This document shows, piece by piece, positions 1-8,818 of a DNA stretch of 64,000 bases. This DNA is from Mycolicibacterium neoaurum (lineage in GTDB: Bacteria > Actinomycetota > Actinomycetes > Mycobacteriales > Mycobacteriaceae). A program made the position numbers and the translations under genes. Location of the stretch: NCBI RefSeq assembly GCF_036946495.1, contig NZ_JAQIIX010000002.1:1612001-1676000 (forward strand). The letters run 5' to 3'. Each line of letters opens with the position of its first letter. Position 1 is the first letter of the stretch. The notes below the pieces were generated by a model. The model did no database searches, was not told where the DNA came from, and worked only from the letters and a program-made list of their open reading frames with translations.

Positions 1-623
1 GTCACCCGCTGCGGATCCCATTGCCATATCTCGTCGAGGAACGGAATCGTATCGGCGTTACGACCGCAGTACACGAAATGCCAGTCGGTGCCCAGCCGTT
101 GGGCCGCACGCACCATCGGCAGTATCGGCGTGATACCGATACCGCCGGCGATGTAGAGCGCCCGCTCGTAGGGGATGAACGGGAAGCCGTTACGCGGACC
201 ACGGACCGTGACCGTGTCACCGATACGCAGATCGTGCATCTCCAGCGATCCCCCGCCACCGCCGGGGATCTTGCGCACGGCGATACGGTATCGATCCCGA
301 TCCTGCGGGTCCCCGCACAGCGAGTACTGCCTGCGGCGACCCGACGGCAGATGGAGGTCGAGATGGCTGCCGGGTTGCCAACCCGGCAGATCGCCACCGT
401 CCGGTGCGGAAAAGGTCAGCGCCACAACGTCTTTGTCATGGGCGACGATCTCCCGCCCGTGCAATTGCAGCGTCATCGGATCGTGCGGTGTGCGGTCGGC
501 ACGCTCATCGGCGTAATCGGCCTTGACGACTCGGTTCAGCCAGAAACGGTCGAGCAGGGTGACCACGAGATTGGTCGCCCTGTCATCGATCGGCGAACCC
601 AGCGGCGGAGCGGTGCGCTTCAC
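1..623 (-). CDS. PDR/VanB-type ferredoxin reductase, 3' end outside window
   Basis: Flavin- and NAD(P)H-binding reductase that would pass electrons from NAD(P)H through flavin to an iron-sulfur centre or partner oxygenase. About 207 residues are visible, from a GTG start at 621-623. The flavin motif RRQYSLCGD lies near residue 99 and the nucleotide motif AGGIGITP near residue 163. Both belong to the ferredoxin-NADP reductase fold. A C-terminal 2Fe-2S domain, usual in the phthalate dioxygenase reductase family, would lie beyond the window edge and cannot be confirmed. The GTG overlaps the stop of the upstream gene (620-622) in a GTGA arrangement, so the two are probably translationally coupled and work together. 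Confidence 0.85.
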   Translation of the reverse strand, partial: MKRTAPPLGSPIDDRATNLVVTLLDRFWLNRVVKADYADERADRTPHDPMTLQLHGREIVAHDKDVVALTFSAPDGGDLPGWQPGSHLDLHLPSGRRRQYSLCGDPQDRDRYRIAVRKIPGGGGGSLEMHDLRIGDTVTVRGPRNGFPFIPYERALYIAGGIGITPILPMVRAAQRLGTDWHFVYCGRNADTIPFLDEIWQWDPQRV

Positions 624-1516
624 TTGACTGCGGCGCGCGCGGCGGGCGAAGAGGCCAGATAAGCCACCGCCTGTGCGGTGTCGCCGACATCACCGGGGTG
701 GTACCGCGGCGAGAAGTACTGCAGCCCACGCCAGGTGGTGTGCATGACCGACGGTGCGACACCGCGTCGCCCGGATCGGATCAATCCGCGCCAGATCGCC
801 TTGCGCTTGCGCGCCGACATCTTCAGGTTCGGGTCGACCCGCATCAGGTAGCGGGTGGCCTGCCACAACAAATACAGCAGCATCGGTCCGGCGACGACCT
901 GCGCCCAGGCCCGGCGGGCGTAGTTGTGATCGAAGTAGCGCAGCACGTCATGGGACACCATGCGGTGCTCCACTTCCTCGGCGCCGTGCCAGCGCAACAG
1001 GTCGACGATCGTCGGGTCGGCGGTCTCGGCATTGAGGCGCTCGGCATTGAGCACCCAGTCGCCGAGGAAGGAGAAGATGTGCTCCAAGGCGGCCATCACG
1101 GCCAGCCGTTCGACCATGTAGTTGTGTGCCTTGGCGCCCTTGGCCGCGCGCGGCCCCAGCAGGCTGCCGAAGACCCAGTTGGCGCGATCGATCACCGGAG
1201 TCGGGTCGATACCGTGGCGCTCCAGGTACTCGTAGATGCCGGAGTGGGCGGTGGCGTGCATCGCCTCCTGCCCCATGAAGCCGATGACATCCTCGCGCAG
1301 CTTCTCGTCGTGGATCTGCGGCAACGCTTCCGTGAGCAGCTCGATGAACCATTCCTCACCGGCGGGCAGCAGCAGGCTCAACCCGTTGTAGAGGTGACTG
1401 GCGTAGGGGTCGTCATAGACGCACTGCGCGGGCACAGCGCTCAGATCGAACTGCACGGCACGCGCGTGGAGAGCAATCTGACCGCTGTCCGGGGTATCGG
1501 TGTCCAACAGCTCCAT
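620..1516 (-). CDS. PF10118-type 'metal-dependent hydrolase' with ferritin-like diiron motifs
   Basis: 298-residue cytosolic protein resembling the family annotated as predicted metal-dependent hydrolase (PF10118). The visible pattern is that of a four-helix diiron carboxylate protein: Glu54/55, E84xxH87, Glu145 and E181xxH184, with extra His91 and His177. That fits an oxidase or oxygenase at least as well as a hydrolase. The ATG at 1514-1516 starts MELLDTD; a longer frame to 1576 exists, but its extra 20 residues look non-coding. It lies immediately upstream of, and overlaps by 4 bases, a PDR-type reductase, which would be a natural electron donor. The substrate is unknown. It is divergent from the php gene, with 86 bp between the starts. 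Confidence 0.8.
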   Translation of the reverse strand: MELLDTDTPDSGQIALHARAVQFDLSAVPAQCVYDDPYASHLYNGLSLLLPAGEEWFIELLTEALPQIHDEKLREDVIGFMGQEAMHATAHSGIYEYLERHGIDPTPVIDRANWVFGSLLGPRAAKGAKAHNYMVERLAVMAALEHIFSFLGDWVLNAERLNAETADPTIVDLLRWHGAEEVEHRMVSHDVLRYFDHNYARRAWAQVVAGPMLLYLLWQATRYLMRVDPNLKMSARKRKAIWRGLIRSGRRGVAPSVMHTTWRGLQYFSPRYHPGDVGDTAQAVAYLASSPAARAAVK

Positions 1517-1602
1517 TGGCAAAACGGTACCCCTGGTACCAGGTAGATGTCGATACGCGTGATCGGGCCCGGGCATCGCGCCAGCCTCCTAGCATCGGCG
1601 AG

Positions 1603-2580
1603 GTGTCCAAGCTGAATACCGCACGCGGGCCCGTCGAAACCTCCCAGCTCGGCGTGACGCTCATGCACGAGCACGTGTTCATCATGACCACCGAGATCAC
1701 CGAGAATTACCCGCAGGCCTGGGGTGATGAGGCCCGGCGCGAGCAGGATGCGATCGCTCGACTCAACGAACTCAAGGCGCGCGGTGTGGACACCGTCGTC
1801 GACCTCACCGTCATCGGCCTGGGACGCTATATCCCCAGGATCGCCCGCATCGCGGCCGCCACCGAGATCAACATCGTCGTCGCCACCGGTCTGTACACCT
1901 ACAACGACGTGCCGTTCCGTTTTCACTTCCAGGGACCCGGCACGATGCTCGACGGACCCGAGATCATGACCGAGATGTTCGTCGGCGATATCACCACCGG
2001 GATCGCCGATACCGGCGTGAAGGCGGCGATCCTCAAGTGCGCGACCGACGAGCCGGGCGTGACCCCCGGCGTGGAAAGGGTGCTGCGGGCCGTTGCCGCG
2101 GCCCACCGCGAGACCGGTGTCCCGATCTCGACACACACCCACGCCGGCACCCGGCGGGGTCTGGAGCAGCAGCGCATCTTCGCCGAGGAGGGTGTGGACC
2201 TGAGCCGGGTGATCATCGGGCACTCCGGGGACACCACCGATCTGGCCTATTTGGAGGAGCTCATCGCCGACGGCTCCTACCTGGGTATGGACCGGTTCGG
2301 CGTGGACTCAATCCTGCCGTTCGAACAGCGGGTCGACACCGTCGCGCAGATGTGTGAACGCGGGCACGCCGAGAAGATGGTGCTGTCCCATGACGCGTCG
2401 TGCTATTTCGACGCGCTGCCCGAGGACACCGTGTCGGCACTACTACCGAACTGGCACTACCTACATATCCACAATGACGTGATTCCGGCACTGAAGCAGC
2501 GCGGTGTCACCGACGATCAGCTACACACCATGCTGGTCGACAATCCGCGCCGGATCTTCGACCACGGCGGCGGTTACTGA
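1603..2580 (+). CDS. php: Phosphotriesterase-like lactonase (Php family)
   Basis: TIM-barrel amidohydrolase of 325 residues. Its members hydrolyse N-acyl-homoserine or other lactones and weakly hydrolyse organophosphates. The binuclear metal site is complete: H22 and H24 (MHEHVF), the bridging carboxylated lysine at K145 (ILKCATDE), H178/H180 (STHTH), H207 (IGHSGD) and D264 (LSHDA). I chose the GTG at 1603; a frame open from 1516 adds 29 residues of non-family sequence that overlap the divergent gene's start. A -10-like TAGCAT at 1590-1595 places the transcription start at or next to this GTG, so the mRNA is probably leaderless. The 3' end overlaps the convergent acyltransferase by 7 bases. 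Gene order matches M. tuberculosis Rv0230c-Rv0228. Confidence 0.9.
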   Translation: MSKLNTARGPVETSQLGVTLMHEHVFIMTTEITENYPQAWGDEARREQDAIARLNELKARGVDTVVDLTVIGLGRYIPRIARIAAATEINIVVATGLYTYNDVPFRFHFQGPGTMLDGPEIMTEMFVGDITTGIADTGVKAAILKCATDEPGVTPGVERVLRAVAAAHRETGVPISTHTHAGTRRGLEQQRIFAEEGVDLSRVIIGHSGDTTDLAYLEELIADGSYLGMDRFGVDSILPFEQRVDTVAQMCERGHAEKMVLSHDASCYFDALPEDTVSALLPNWHYLHIHNDVIPALKQRGVTDDQLHTMLVDNPRRIFDHGGGY

Positions 2581-3776
2581 CCGCCCGCATCGGATACCGC
2601 GCTGTCCAGCGGCGCGGCCCGATGATGCCGGTTCTCCCACCGTCGCAACGCCTCCCGGCACGGTGACTCCACCAGCGCATAGCTGACCGCGGCGATGGCG
2701 AAACCGAAGATCAGCGTCAGCACCAGCACCACCGGCATGTGCCCGTTGAACGGGAAATACCCCATGATCGGGAACACCATCGCCAAGGCGGCCAGGTGCC
2801 AGACGAACAGGCCGTAGGACCACCGGCCCAGGGTCACCATCACCGGGCTGCCCATGATCCGGTGTTGGGTGTCGGGCGCATCGAGCACCAGCGGAGCCAG
2901 CAGCGCACCGGCCACGATCGCCCCCATGCTGATCTTCACTACGAACTGGCCGACGGTCCCCGGCGTGAGGCCCTCGGGCCCGGCCAGCGGGGAGGCAGCC
3001 ACGACGAATGCCACCGCGGCGATACCCGTCATGAGCAGGGGCCGCCGCGCCACCCGATGCACCCGGCCCACCGGGCTCACCGAGAGTTCGGCCAGCACGA
3101 TGCCGGCTGCGAACCAGGAGAAGAACGCCGGCGGCCAGTTCAGGGGATTGACACCATAGGGCGGATCGAACGGGATGAACCCCCACGCGAGACTGGCGGC
3201 GGCGACCGCGAGCACCGCCGGGATGCGCGCAGACACCGGAAGCCGCCGGGCCAGCATTGCCAGGAACGGCAGGGCCAGATAGAAGCTCACCTCCACCGCA
3301 AGGCTCCACATCTGGGTCAAGCCCGAGGTGAGTGTCAGCGGGACGTAGATCTGGGTGAGCGTCAGGTTCGCCAGCCATACCGTCGGGTTGGCGTTCGTGT
3401 CCGGCATCAGGGTGAGGATGACGATGACGGCCACCAGATAGCCCGGCATGATGCGCACCAACCGGGAGCGCAGATAGTGCCCCGTCGGCGGACAGTGACG
3501 CAGCCCTCGGGCCGCGGCGGCGTGCCCGCGCCACAGCAGGAAACCCGACAGCGCGAAGAACACGGCGACGGCCAGATCGAAGCGGCCGAGCAGACGACCC
3601 GACACCCCGCCGGTGTGCCCGGTCTGGAACGCGACGTGGGTGATGACGACGCCGATGGCCGCGCAGGCTCGCATGCCCTCGACAGCGGGCAGGAAGCTGC
3701 GGGTGCCACCGGAGGTCGACGGACGGCCGGCCGGTGCGCGATCACCCTCGATCGCCGAGCCTCGCGGGGCAGTCAT
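2574..3776 (-). CDS. Integral membrane acyltransferase (acyltransferase_3 family)
   Basis: Membrane O-acyltransferase of 400 residues (PF01757 fold, Rv0228-like), expected to transfer acyl groups onto an envelope glycan or lipid carrier. About ten hydrophobic segments are evident. The N-terminal RSFLPAVEGMRACAAIGVV is the family signature with R and E near the first helix, followed by HVAF and the helix AVAVFFALSGFLLWR. I took the ATG at 3774-3776 (MTAPRGS). The frame stays open to 4007, but that part is arginine-rich and overlaps the divergent gene. It is divergent from the PgfA homologue and convergent with php. The acceptor is not evident; the neighbourhood suggests mannan or trehalose-lipid assembly. 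Confidence 0.88.
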   Translation of the reverse strand: MTAPRGSAIEGDRAPAGRPSTSGGTRSFLPAVEGMRACAAIGVVITHVAFQTGHTGGVSGRLLGRFDLAVAVFFALSGFLLWRGHAAAARGLRHCPPTGHYLRSRLVRIMPGYLVAVIVILTLMPDTNANPTVWLANLTLTQIYVPLTLTSGLTQMWSLAVEVSFYLALPFLAMLARRLPVSARIPAVLAVAAASLAWGFIPFDPPYGVNPLNWPPAFFSWFAAGIVLAELSVSPVGRVHRVARRPLLMTGIAAVAFVVAASPLAGPEGLTPGTVGQFVVKISMGAIVAGALLAPLVLDAPDTQHRIMGSPVMVTLGRWSYGLFVWHLAALAMVFPIMGYFPFNGHMPVVLVLTLIFGFAIAAVSYALVESPCREALRRWENRHHRAAPLDSAVSDAGGQ

Positions 3777-3898
3777 GCTGTCAGTGTGCCGCGATCTGGC
3801 GCCGACCTCACAACGGCACCGGTGAACGGCACCGCCCAACGGGCATCCGTGAAGGTCGTCATGAACATCGCGCTTACCCTGTGCTGTTAGGGTCGTCC

Positions 3899-3922
3899 GT
3901 GACCGAAGGGAGCTTGGGTTGA
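3899..3922 (+). other. Candidate leaderless 7-codon upstream ORF
   Basis: GTG at 3899 opens a seven-codon frame (V T E G S L G) whose TGA at 3920-3922 overlaps the TTG start of the next gene. A TAGGGT hexamer at 3888-3893 lies 5 bases upstream, which would place the transcription start at or within a base of this GTG. The frame also contains the purine-rich GAAGGGAG that would act as ribosome-binding site for the TTG. Such a frame could couple or attenuate translation. Inference only. Confidence 0.35.
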
Positions 3923-5130
3923 ACCGAGCAGTGGCCCTGCGCTTTGCCGCATGTGGACTTCTTGGGCTGGGCGCTGCCCTTCTCATAGCGGCATTGCTGC
4001 TGTCCACCTACACCCACGGCAAGATTGCCAAGATTCCGCTGAATCTGGACGCCGACCTCGTCAGCGAGGGCACCGCCACGGCGCTGGATCCGGCGTCGCT
4101 GTCCTCACCGGAACGTTTCGTGATCAACCAGGACGTGCCGGTCGCGCTGCAGCAGCAGCTGTCGGTCGAGGCGCCGGCCAACGCCGATGTCGTGACCCTG
4201 CAGGTCGGTAGCTCGCTGCGCCGCACCGATCAGCAGCAGGACAAGGGTCTGCTGCTGGCGATGGTCGACACCGTGACGCTGGATCGCACCACCGCCGAAG
4301 CGGTGTCCAGCGACACCAACCCGGGTGGTGCGGTGCAGAAGCCGCGCACCATCGAAGACGATGCGCCGCCCACCAACATCGCGCTGCCGCACGAGGGGTT
4401 GTCCTACCGCTTCCCGTTCGGCACCGAGAAGAAGACCTACCCCTACTTCGATCCGATTGCGCAGAAGGCCTTCGACGCCAACTACGACGGCGAAGAAGAT
4501 GTCAACGGGCTGACCACCTACCGGTTCACCCAGAACATCGGCTATGACGCCGACGGCAAGCTCGCCGACCCGCTGAAGTACTCCTCGCTCTACGACAACG
4601 ACGAGGACTCCGAGGTGACCGCGCGGGCATCGCTGTGGGGTGTCGAGGCCGAGAATCCCGAAGACCCGATCACGATGAACCGCTACTACGCGGCCAAGAG
4701 GACCTTCTGGGTGGACCCGATCACCGGCACGATCGTCCGCGCCGAAGATCACGGCTTCCACTACTACTCGCGTGACGCGCTGCGCCCCGAGGTGACCTTC
4801 GCCGAGTTCGACGTGACCTCCACCGAGAAGACCGTCGAATCACAGGTCGCGGCCGCCCGCGATGAGGCCGATCACCTGGCGCTGTGGACCCGGATCCTGC
4901 CGATCACCTTCACCGCGCTCGGCCTGGTGACCTTGGTGGGCGGGGCGTTGCTCGGCTCGTTCGCGCTGCGCGCCGAGTCGACCCTGATCGACCCGGGCCT
5001 GGACGGCTCGGACCGCGGGTTCTTCGGCCGCCGCGATGACGAGTCCGGGCCCATGCCCGCGGCCGAAGCGCAGACCGAGAAGATCCCGACCCGGCGGCCT
5101 ACCGACCTGCCGCCGGACCGACCGGTCTGA
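3919..5130 (+). CDS. pgfA: DUF3068 envelope protein, PgfA homologue
   Basis: 403-residue membrane-anchored protein with a large extracytoplasmic DUF3068 domain. The homologue in M. smegmatis (PgfA) is known as an essential periplasmic factor linked to MmpL3, trehalose-lipid trafficking and polar growth, and the corynebacterial relative affects lipomannan maturation. Here one N-terminal membrane helix (about residues 8-30) is followed by a roughly 290-residue domain rich in Tyr and acidic residues. A second helix (about 325-350, ITFTALGLVTLVGGALLG) and a polar proline-rich tail of about 50 residues follow. The start is TTG with GAAGGGAG upstream; an in-frame alternative was not found. The next gene begins 95 bases before this one ends. 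mmpL3 lies 38 kb away in the same window. Confidence 0.88.
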   Translation: MNRAVALRFAACGLLGLGAALLIAALLLSTYTHGKIAKIPLNLDADLVSEGTATALDPASLSSPERFVINQDVPVALQQQLSVEAPANADVVTLQVGSSLRRTDQQQDKGLLLAMVDTVTLDRTTAEAVSSDTNPGGAVQKPRTIEDDAPPTNIALPHEGLSYRFPFGTEKKTYPYFDPIAQKAFDANYDGEEDVNGLTTYRFTQNIGYDADGKLADPLKYSSLYDNDEDSEVTARASLWGVEAENPEDPITMNRYYAAKRTFWVDPITGTIVRAEDHGFHYYSRDALRPEVTFAEFDVTSTEKTVESQVAAARDEADHLALWTRILPITFTALGLVTLVGGALLGSFALRAESTLIDPGLDGSDRGFFGRRDDESGPMPAAEAQTEKIPTRRPTDLPPDRPV

Positions 5131-6757
5131 CGCGGACACTCCGGACATTTCGGACACCGCACCCCACTTCGCCCGTCACCGCCGGTGGGTTGCGCCGGTC
5201 TACTCGCTGGCGCTCAGTCTGGTCGTCACCGGTCCCCTGTTGGGTCCCGGATATCTGTTGCTGCGTGATGCCGTCTCGACACCTCGGTCATATCTGACCG
5301 ATGCCGCCCTCGGCCTCACCGATGCCGCGCCGCGGGCCCTGCCGCAGGATTTCGCAATCGCGTTGGCCTCGCATGTGCTGGACGGCGGAATCGTCGTCAA
5401 GGTGCTGCTTGTCCTCGGGTTGACGCTCGCCGGCTGGGGATCGGCGCGCCTGGTCGCCCAGGTTCTGCCCGATATCGCAATCGGCGGCAGGCTCGTGGCG
5501 GCAACGCTCGCGATCTGGAATCCGTATGTCGCCGAGCGTCTCCTGCAGGGTCACTGGAGCCTGCTGGTCGGATATGGCTGCCTGCCCTGGGTGGCGGCCG
5601 CCACGCTGGCGCACCGACGCTGGGCGCTGGCGTTCTGGATTGCGCTCGCCGGCCTGACCCCCACCGGGGTGCTGCTGGCCGCGGTGACGGCCTTGGTGTG
5701 CGCCCGCCGCTGGGGCACGGCCGCCGCGGCGCTGGCCGCGACCGTGGCGACCGCCCTGCCGTGGCTGGTGGCCACGGTGGTCTCGGCGTCGTTGAGCTCG
5801 ACGGCGGGGGCCGGGGTTGACGCGTTCGCCGCCCGCGCCGAGCCGGGGCTCGGCACCCTCGGCAGCCTGGCCGGGCTGGCCGGGATCTGGAATGCCCAGG
5901 CGGTACCCGATTCGCGGACAACAGTTTTCGCGGTTGTCGCGACGTTGGTCCTGGTGGCTGTGGTCGCGGTCGGCGCGCCGGCGGCGGCGGCATCGCCGGT
6001 CGCCCGCCCACTGCTGGTGCTGGCGGCGGTGGCCGTGCTGGTGCCCGCGGCGTTGGCCACCGGCCCCGGACAGGCGGCGCTGGCCTGGGCGTCCGGTCAG
6101 CTGCCCGGCCTCGGCGTGCTGCGCGACGGGCAGAAGTGGGTGGCGTTGGCGTTGCCCGGCTACGTGCTGGCGGCCGCGGGTGTGGCGCGGCTCGGCCGGT
6201 CGGTTGCCGTGGTGTGCGGGGTGGCCCTGCTCGCGGTGCTGCCGGATCTCGCCTGGGGGGTCGGCGGTCAGCTGCGCGCGGTGCACTATCCGCAGGCGTG
6301 GCCCGCGGTGGCCGCACTGATCAATGCCGATCCCCGGCCGGTGGCGGTGCTACCCCCGGACAGTATGCGGCAGTTCGACTGGGCGGGCCCCGCGCCGGTG
6401 TTGGATCCCTTGCCGCGCTGGGTGTCCGCCGATGTCCTGGTCAGTGGTGATCTGCTGATCGGCGGCCAGATCATCCCCGGGGAGGGGGCGCACGGACGCG
6501 CGGTCACCCAGATGTTGCTCGACGGGGCGCCACAGCGAGAGCTTGCCGACGCCGGCGTGGGCTGGGTGGTCGCCGAGGGTCTGGGCACCCCGCTGGACCT
6601 GCCGGTGGTCTACCGCGATGCAGATCTGACCCTGTACGAGGTGGGAGGCGCTACACCGCCCGCCGACGGGCGCGGTCTGCTGATCGGTGCGCACCTGGTG
6701 TGGTTGACGACCTTGTTCGGTGCCGGGGTGGCCGCAGTGCTCAGACGACGCCGCTGA
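5036..6757 (+). CDS. Polytopic membrane protein, Rv0226c-like
   Basis: 573-residue protein with roughly 12 hydrophobic helices beginning near residue 55. I recognise it only by position and general make-up as the Rv0226c-type conserved membrane protein. Extended loops, a polytopic core and a C-terminal soluble stretch near residues 430-545 (containing LPPDSMRQFDW) recall GT-C glycosyltransferase-like envelope proteins. No catalytic motif is certain. The only standard in-frame start ahead of the first helix is ATG 5036, giving a 95-base overlap with the PgfA homologue and an arginine-rich N-terminus; a non-standard start nearer 5130 cannot be excluded. It is co-directional with the PgfA homologue, likely one operon, and its end overlaps the convergent glycosyltransferase gene by 17 bases. 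Confidence 0.8.
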   Translation: MTSPGPCPRPKRRPRRSRPGGLPTCRRTDRSDADTPDISDTAPHFARHRRWVAPVYSLALSLVVTGPLLGPGYLLLRDAVSTPRSYLTDAALGLTDAAPRALPQDFAIALASHVLDGGIVVKVLLVLGLTLAGWGSARLVAQVLPDIAIGGRLVAATLAIWNPYVAERLLQGHWSLLVGYGCLPWVAAATLAHRRWALAFWIALAGLTPTGVLLAAVTALVCARRWGTAAAALAATVATALPWLVATVVSASLSSTAGAGVDAFAARAEPGLGTLGSLAGLAGIWNAQAVPDSRTTVFAVVATLVLVAVVAVGAPAAAASPVARPLLVLAAVAVLVPAALATGPGQAALAWASGQLPGLGVLRDGQKWVALALPGYVLAAAGVARLGRSVAVVCGVALLAVLPDLAWGVGGQLRAVHYPQAWPAVAALINADPRPVAVLPPDSMRQFDWAGPAPVLDPLPRWVSADVLVSGDLLIGGQIIPGEGAHGRAVTQMLLDGAPQRELADAGVGWVVAEGLGTPLDLPVVYRDADLTLYEVGGATPPADGRGLLIGAHLVWLTTLFGAGVAAVLRRRR

Positions 6758-7913
6758 CGCGGCGGCCGCAGGCGACCTCCTGGAGCACCGTGCGCATGGA
6801 GTCGGCGCTGAGCGCCCAGGAGAACTCCGCGCTGCGGATCCGCGCCTTGGCCCCGAGTTCCTCACGCAGCACCCGGTCGGTCAGTAGCCGTCGCAGGCCG
6901 TCGGCCAATTCGTCGGGACCGTCGACCAACAGCCCGGTCACCCCGTCGACGATCGAGTCGGTGAGCCCACCCGATGCGCGGTAGCCGATGGTCGGCACCC
7001 CGTGCTGGGCGGCTTCGATGACCGCCAACCCCCAGCCCTCTTTGCGCGAGGGCATCAGATGCACCCAACACTGCTGCACCACAGCATGTTTGGCGGCATC
7101 ATCGATATGCCCGTGGAAGGTGACGTGGTCGGTGATGCCGAGCGCGGCGGCGTGCTCGACCAATCGCTGCTTCCACCAACCGCCACCGACGATGTCCAGG
7201 TGCAGCTCCGGGATATCGGTGCGCAGCGCGGCGACGGCGTCGAGGGCATCCTCGATCTGCTTGTGCGGCACCAGCCGCGACAGCACCGCGACCCGCGGTG
7301 TCACCGATCGCGGCGCGCTGAGGGTGTCCGCCGGCGCCTCGTCGAGTCCGTTGCGCACCACGGCGATTCGATCCGGCGTGACACCGAGCTCGGTGAGTTC
7401 GCGCGCCGAGGGCAGCGATACCGTCACGTACTGATTGCGTCGATGCAGCCGCGGTGACAGCCGCGATTCGACGAACCACCCGAATCGACCGGTCCGCTCA
7501 CCGGCGACCGGCCACTGCTCCCGGTGACAGTGGTGCACCAGCAGCACCGAACGTTTCCCGTAGGCCAGCCTGGCCAGGAACGGAATACCGTTCTGGGTGT
7601 CGATGACCACATCGGGGCGGGTCCGGCGCAACGGTCCTAGACCGATTCTGGCGGCGACCATCGACAGCCCGGCCCACACGTACACCGAATAGGGACCTCC
7701 GCCGCGGCTGACGCTGACGCCGTCGATCACGTCGCGGCGCGCCGCCCCGGGGTAGCGCGCCGTACGCAGAGTGACCTCGATACCGTCTGCGGCCAGCTGG
7801 CTGCCGATGCGCTGCAGGTAGGCCTCGCTGCCGCCGCCCTGCGGATGGCCGGTATCGCGCCAGCACAGCAGCAGGACGCGCTGCACGGGAGCGTTTGCCG
7901 GGCCGGAAGTCAT
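6741..7913 (-). CDS. GT4-family glycosyltransferase, Rv0225-like
   Basis: Cytosolic GT-B fold glycosyltransferase of 390 residues that would transfer a sugar from an activated donor to an envelope acceptor. The N-terminal domain carries the glycine-rich donor or acceptor loop (GHPQGGGSEAYLQR, about 22-35). The C-terminal domain has VLSRLVPHKQIEDALDAV, a family motif with Arg and Lys near 226-232. PSRKEGWGLAVIEAAQHGVP (about 302-321) follows, with the E-x7-E signature of GT4 enzymes. The gene is divergent from the methyltransferase gene with 94 bases between them. A TAGGCT -10-like element sits 9 bases before its ATG, so its leader is very short. The neighbourhood suggests lipomannan or glycolipid synthesis; the donor is unknown. 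Confidence 0.88.
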   Translation of the reverse strand: MTSGPANAPVQRVLLLCWRDTGHPQGGGSEAYLQRIGSQLAADGIEVTLRTARYPGAARRDVIDGVSVSRGGGPYSVYVWAGLSMVAARIGLGPLRRTRPDVVIDTQNGIPFLARLAYGKRSVLLVHHCHREQWPVAGERTGRFGWFVESRLSPRLHRRNQYVTVSLPSARELTELGVTPDRIAVVRNGLDEAPADTLSAPRSVTPRVAVLSRLVPHKQIEDALDAVAALRTDIPELHLDIVGGGWWKQRLVEHAAALGITDHVTFHGHIDDAAKHAVVQQCWVHLMPSRKEGWGLAVIEAAQHGVPTIGYRASGGLTDSIVDGVTGLLVDGPDELADGLRRLLTDRVLREELGAKARIRSAEFSWALSADSMRTVLQEVACGRRVSGVV

Positions 7914-8007
7914 AACCCGGCCAGCCTAGCCTGCGCACGCCGGCGGTCGATCCTGTGGAAAGCCGGTCGCCAGGCCCCTGAGCGAGCCGAACACCTAGGG
8001 TGGCGTG

Positions 8008-8772
8008 GTGCGGCCCACCTCCCATTTCGCCCGTCGGGCCACCCTGCGGCGCTCCGTCGGGCTGCTGAGCTCGTTTCGGTTCGAGCAATCCGACCCGGCG
8101 CGTTTCTACGGCGCACTGGCCGATGACACGGTGGAGATGGTCGCCGACCTGTGGACGGGCCTGACCGCCTCGCCGGCCGCCGGCCGCACGGTCGTCGACG
8201 TGGGCGGCGGCCCCGGCTATTTCGCCTCGGCGTTCGCCGCAGCCGGCATGGCGTACGTCGGGGTCGAACCGGACCCTTCGGAGATGCATGCCGGGCCGGC
8301 CGGGATGCCGGGCGGCTCGGGAACCTTCGTGCGGGCCTCCGGCACCGCGCTGCCCTTCGCCGACGACAGCGTCGACATCTGCCTGTCGTCCAACGTCGCC
8401 GAGCATGTCGCGCAACCATGGCTGCTCGGCAACGAGATGCTGCGCGTCACCAGACCCGGAGGGCTGGTGGTGCTGTCCTACACGGTGTGGTTGGGGCCGT
8501 TCGGCGGGCACGAGATGGGTCTGACGCACTACATGGGCGGAGCGCGCGCCGCCGACCGGTACGCCCGCAGGCACGGACATCGGCCGAAAAACGACTACGG
8601 ATCGTCGTTGTTCGCGGTCTCGGCGGCCGACGGGCTGCGCTGGGGCCGCTCGACGGGCGCGCTGGTGGCCACATTTCCCCGCTACCACCCGCGATGGGCG
8701 TGGTGGATGACCCAGGTACCAGGGTTTCGGGAGTTCACCGTGAGCAATCTGGTGCTGGTGCTGCAGCCCTGA
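8008..8772 (+). CDS. SAM-dependent methyltransferase, Rv0224c-like
   Basis: Class I methyltransferase of about 254 residues. Motif I is VVDVGGGPGYFASAF (about 57-71), followed by an acidic end of strand 2 (VGVEPD), a motif II region ADDSVDICLSSNVAEHV and motif III-like RPGGLVVLSY. The substrate is not evident from the sequence. Two adjacent GTG codons (8005, 8008) could start it. I prefer 8008 because a TAGGGT -10 element ends at 8001, so the predicted transcription start falls exactly on this GTG; the transcript is probably leaderless. The gene is followed 46 bases later by the aldehyde dehydrogenase, the same order as Rv0224c-Rv0223c. Confidence 0.85.
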   Translation: MRPTSHFARRATLRRSVGLLSSFRFEQSDPARFYGALADDTVEMVADLWTGLTASPAAGRTVVDVGGGPGYFASAFAAAGMAYVGVEPDPSEMHAGPAGMPGGSGTFVRASGTALPFADDSVDICLSSNVAEHVAQPWLLGNEMLRVTRPGGLVVLSYTVWLGPFGGHEMGLTHYMGGARAADRYARRHGHRPKNDYGSSLFAVSAADGLRWGRSTGALVATFPRYHPRWAWWMTQVPGFREFTVSNLVLVLQP

Positions 8773-8818
8773 CTGCAACAGGTTCTCGTTTTCGCGTTTT
8801 CTGGGTAGTGTGACGCGT

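Noticed and set aside
2037..2357. Small plus-strand frames inside php and other genes
   Set aside because: Internal shadows of a gene with all metal ligands identified.
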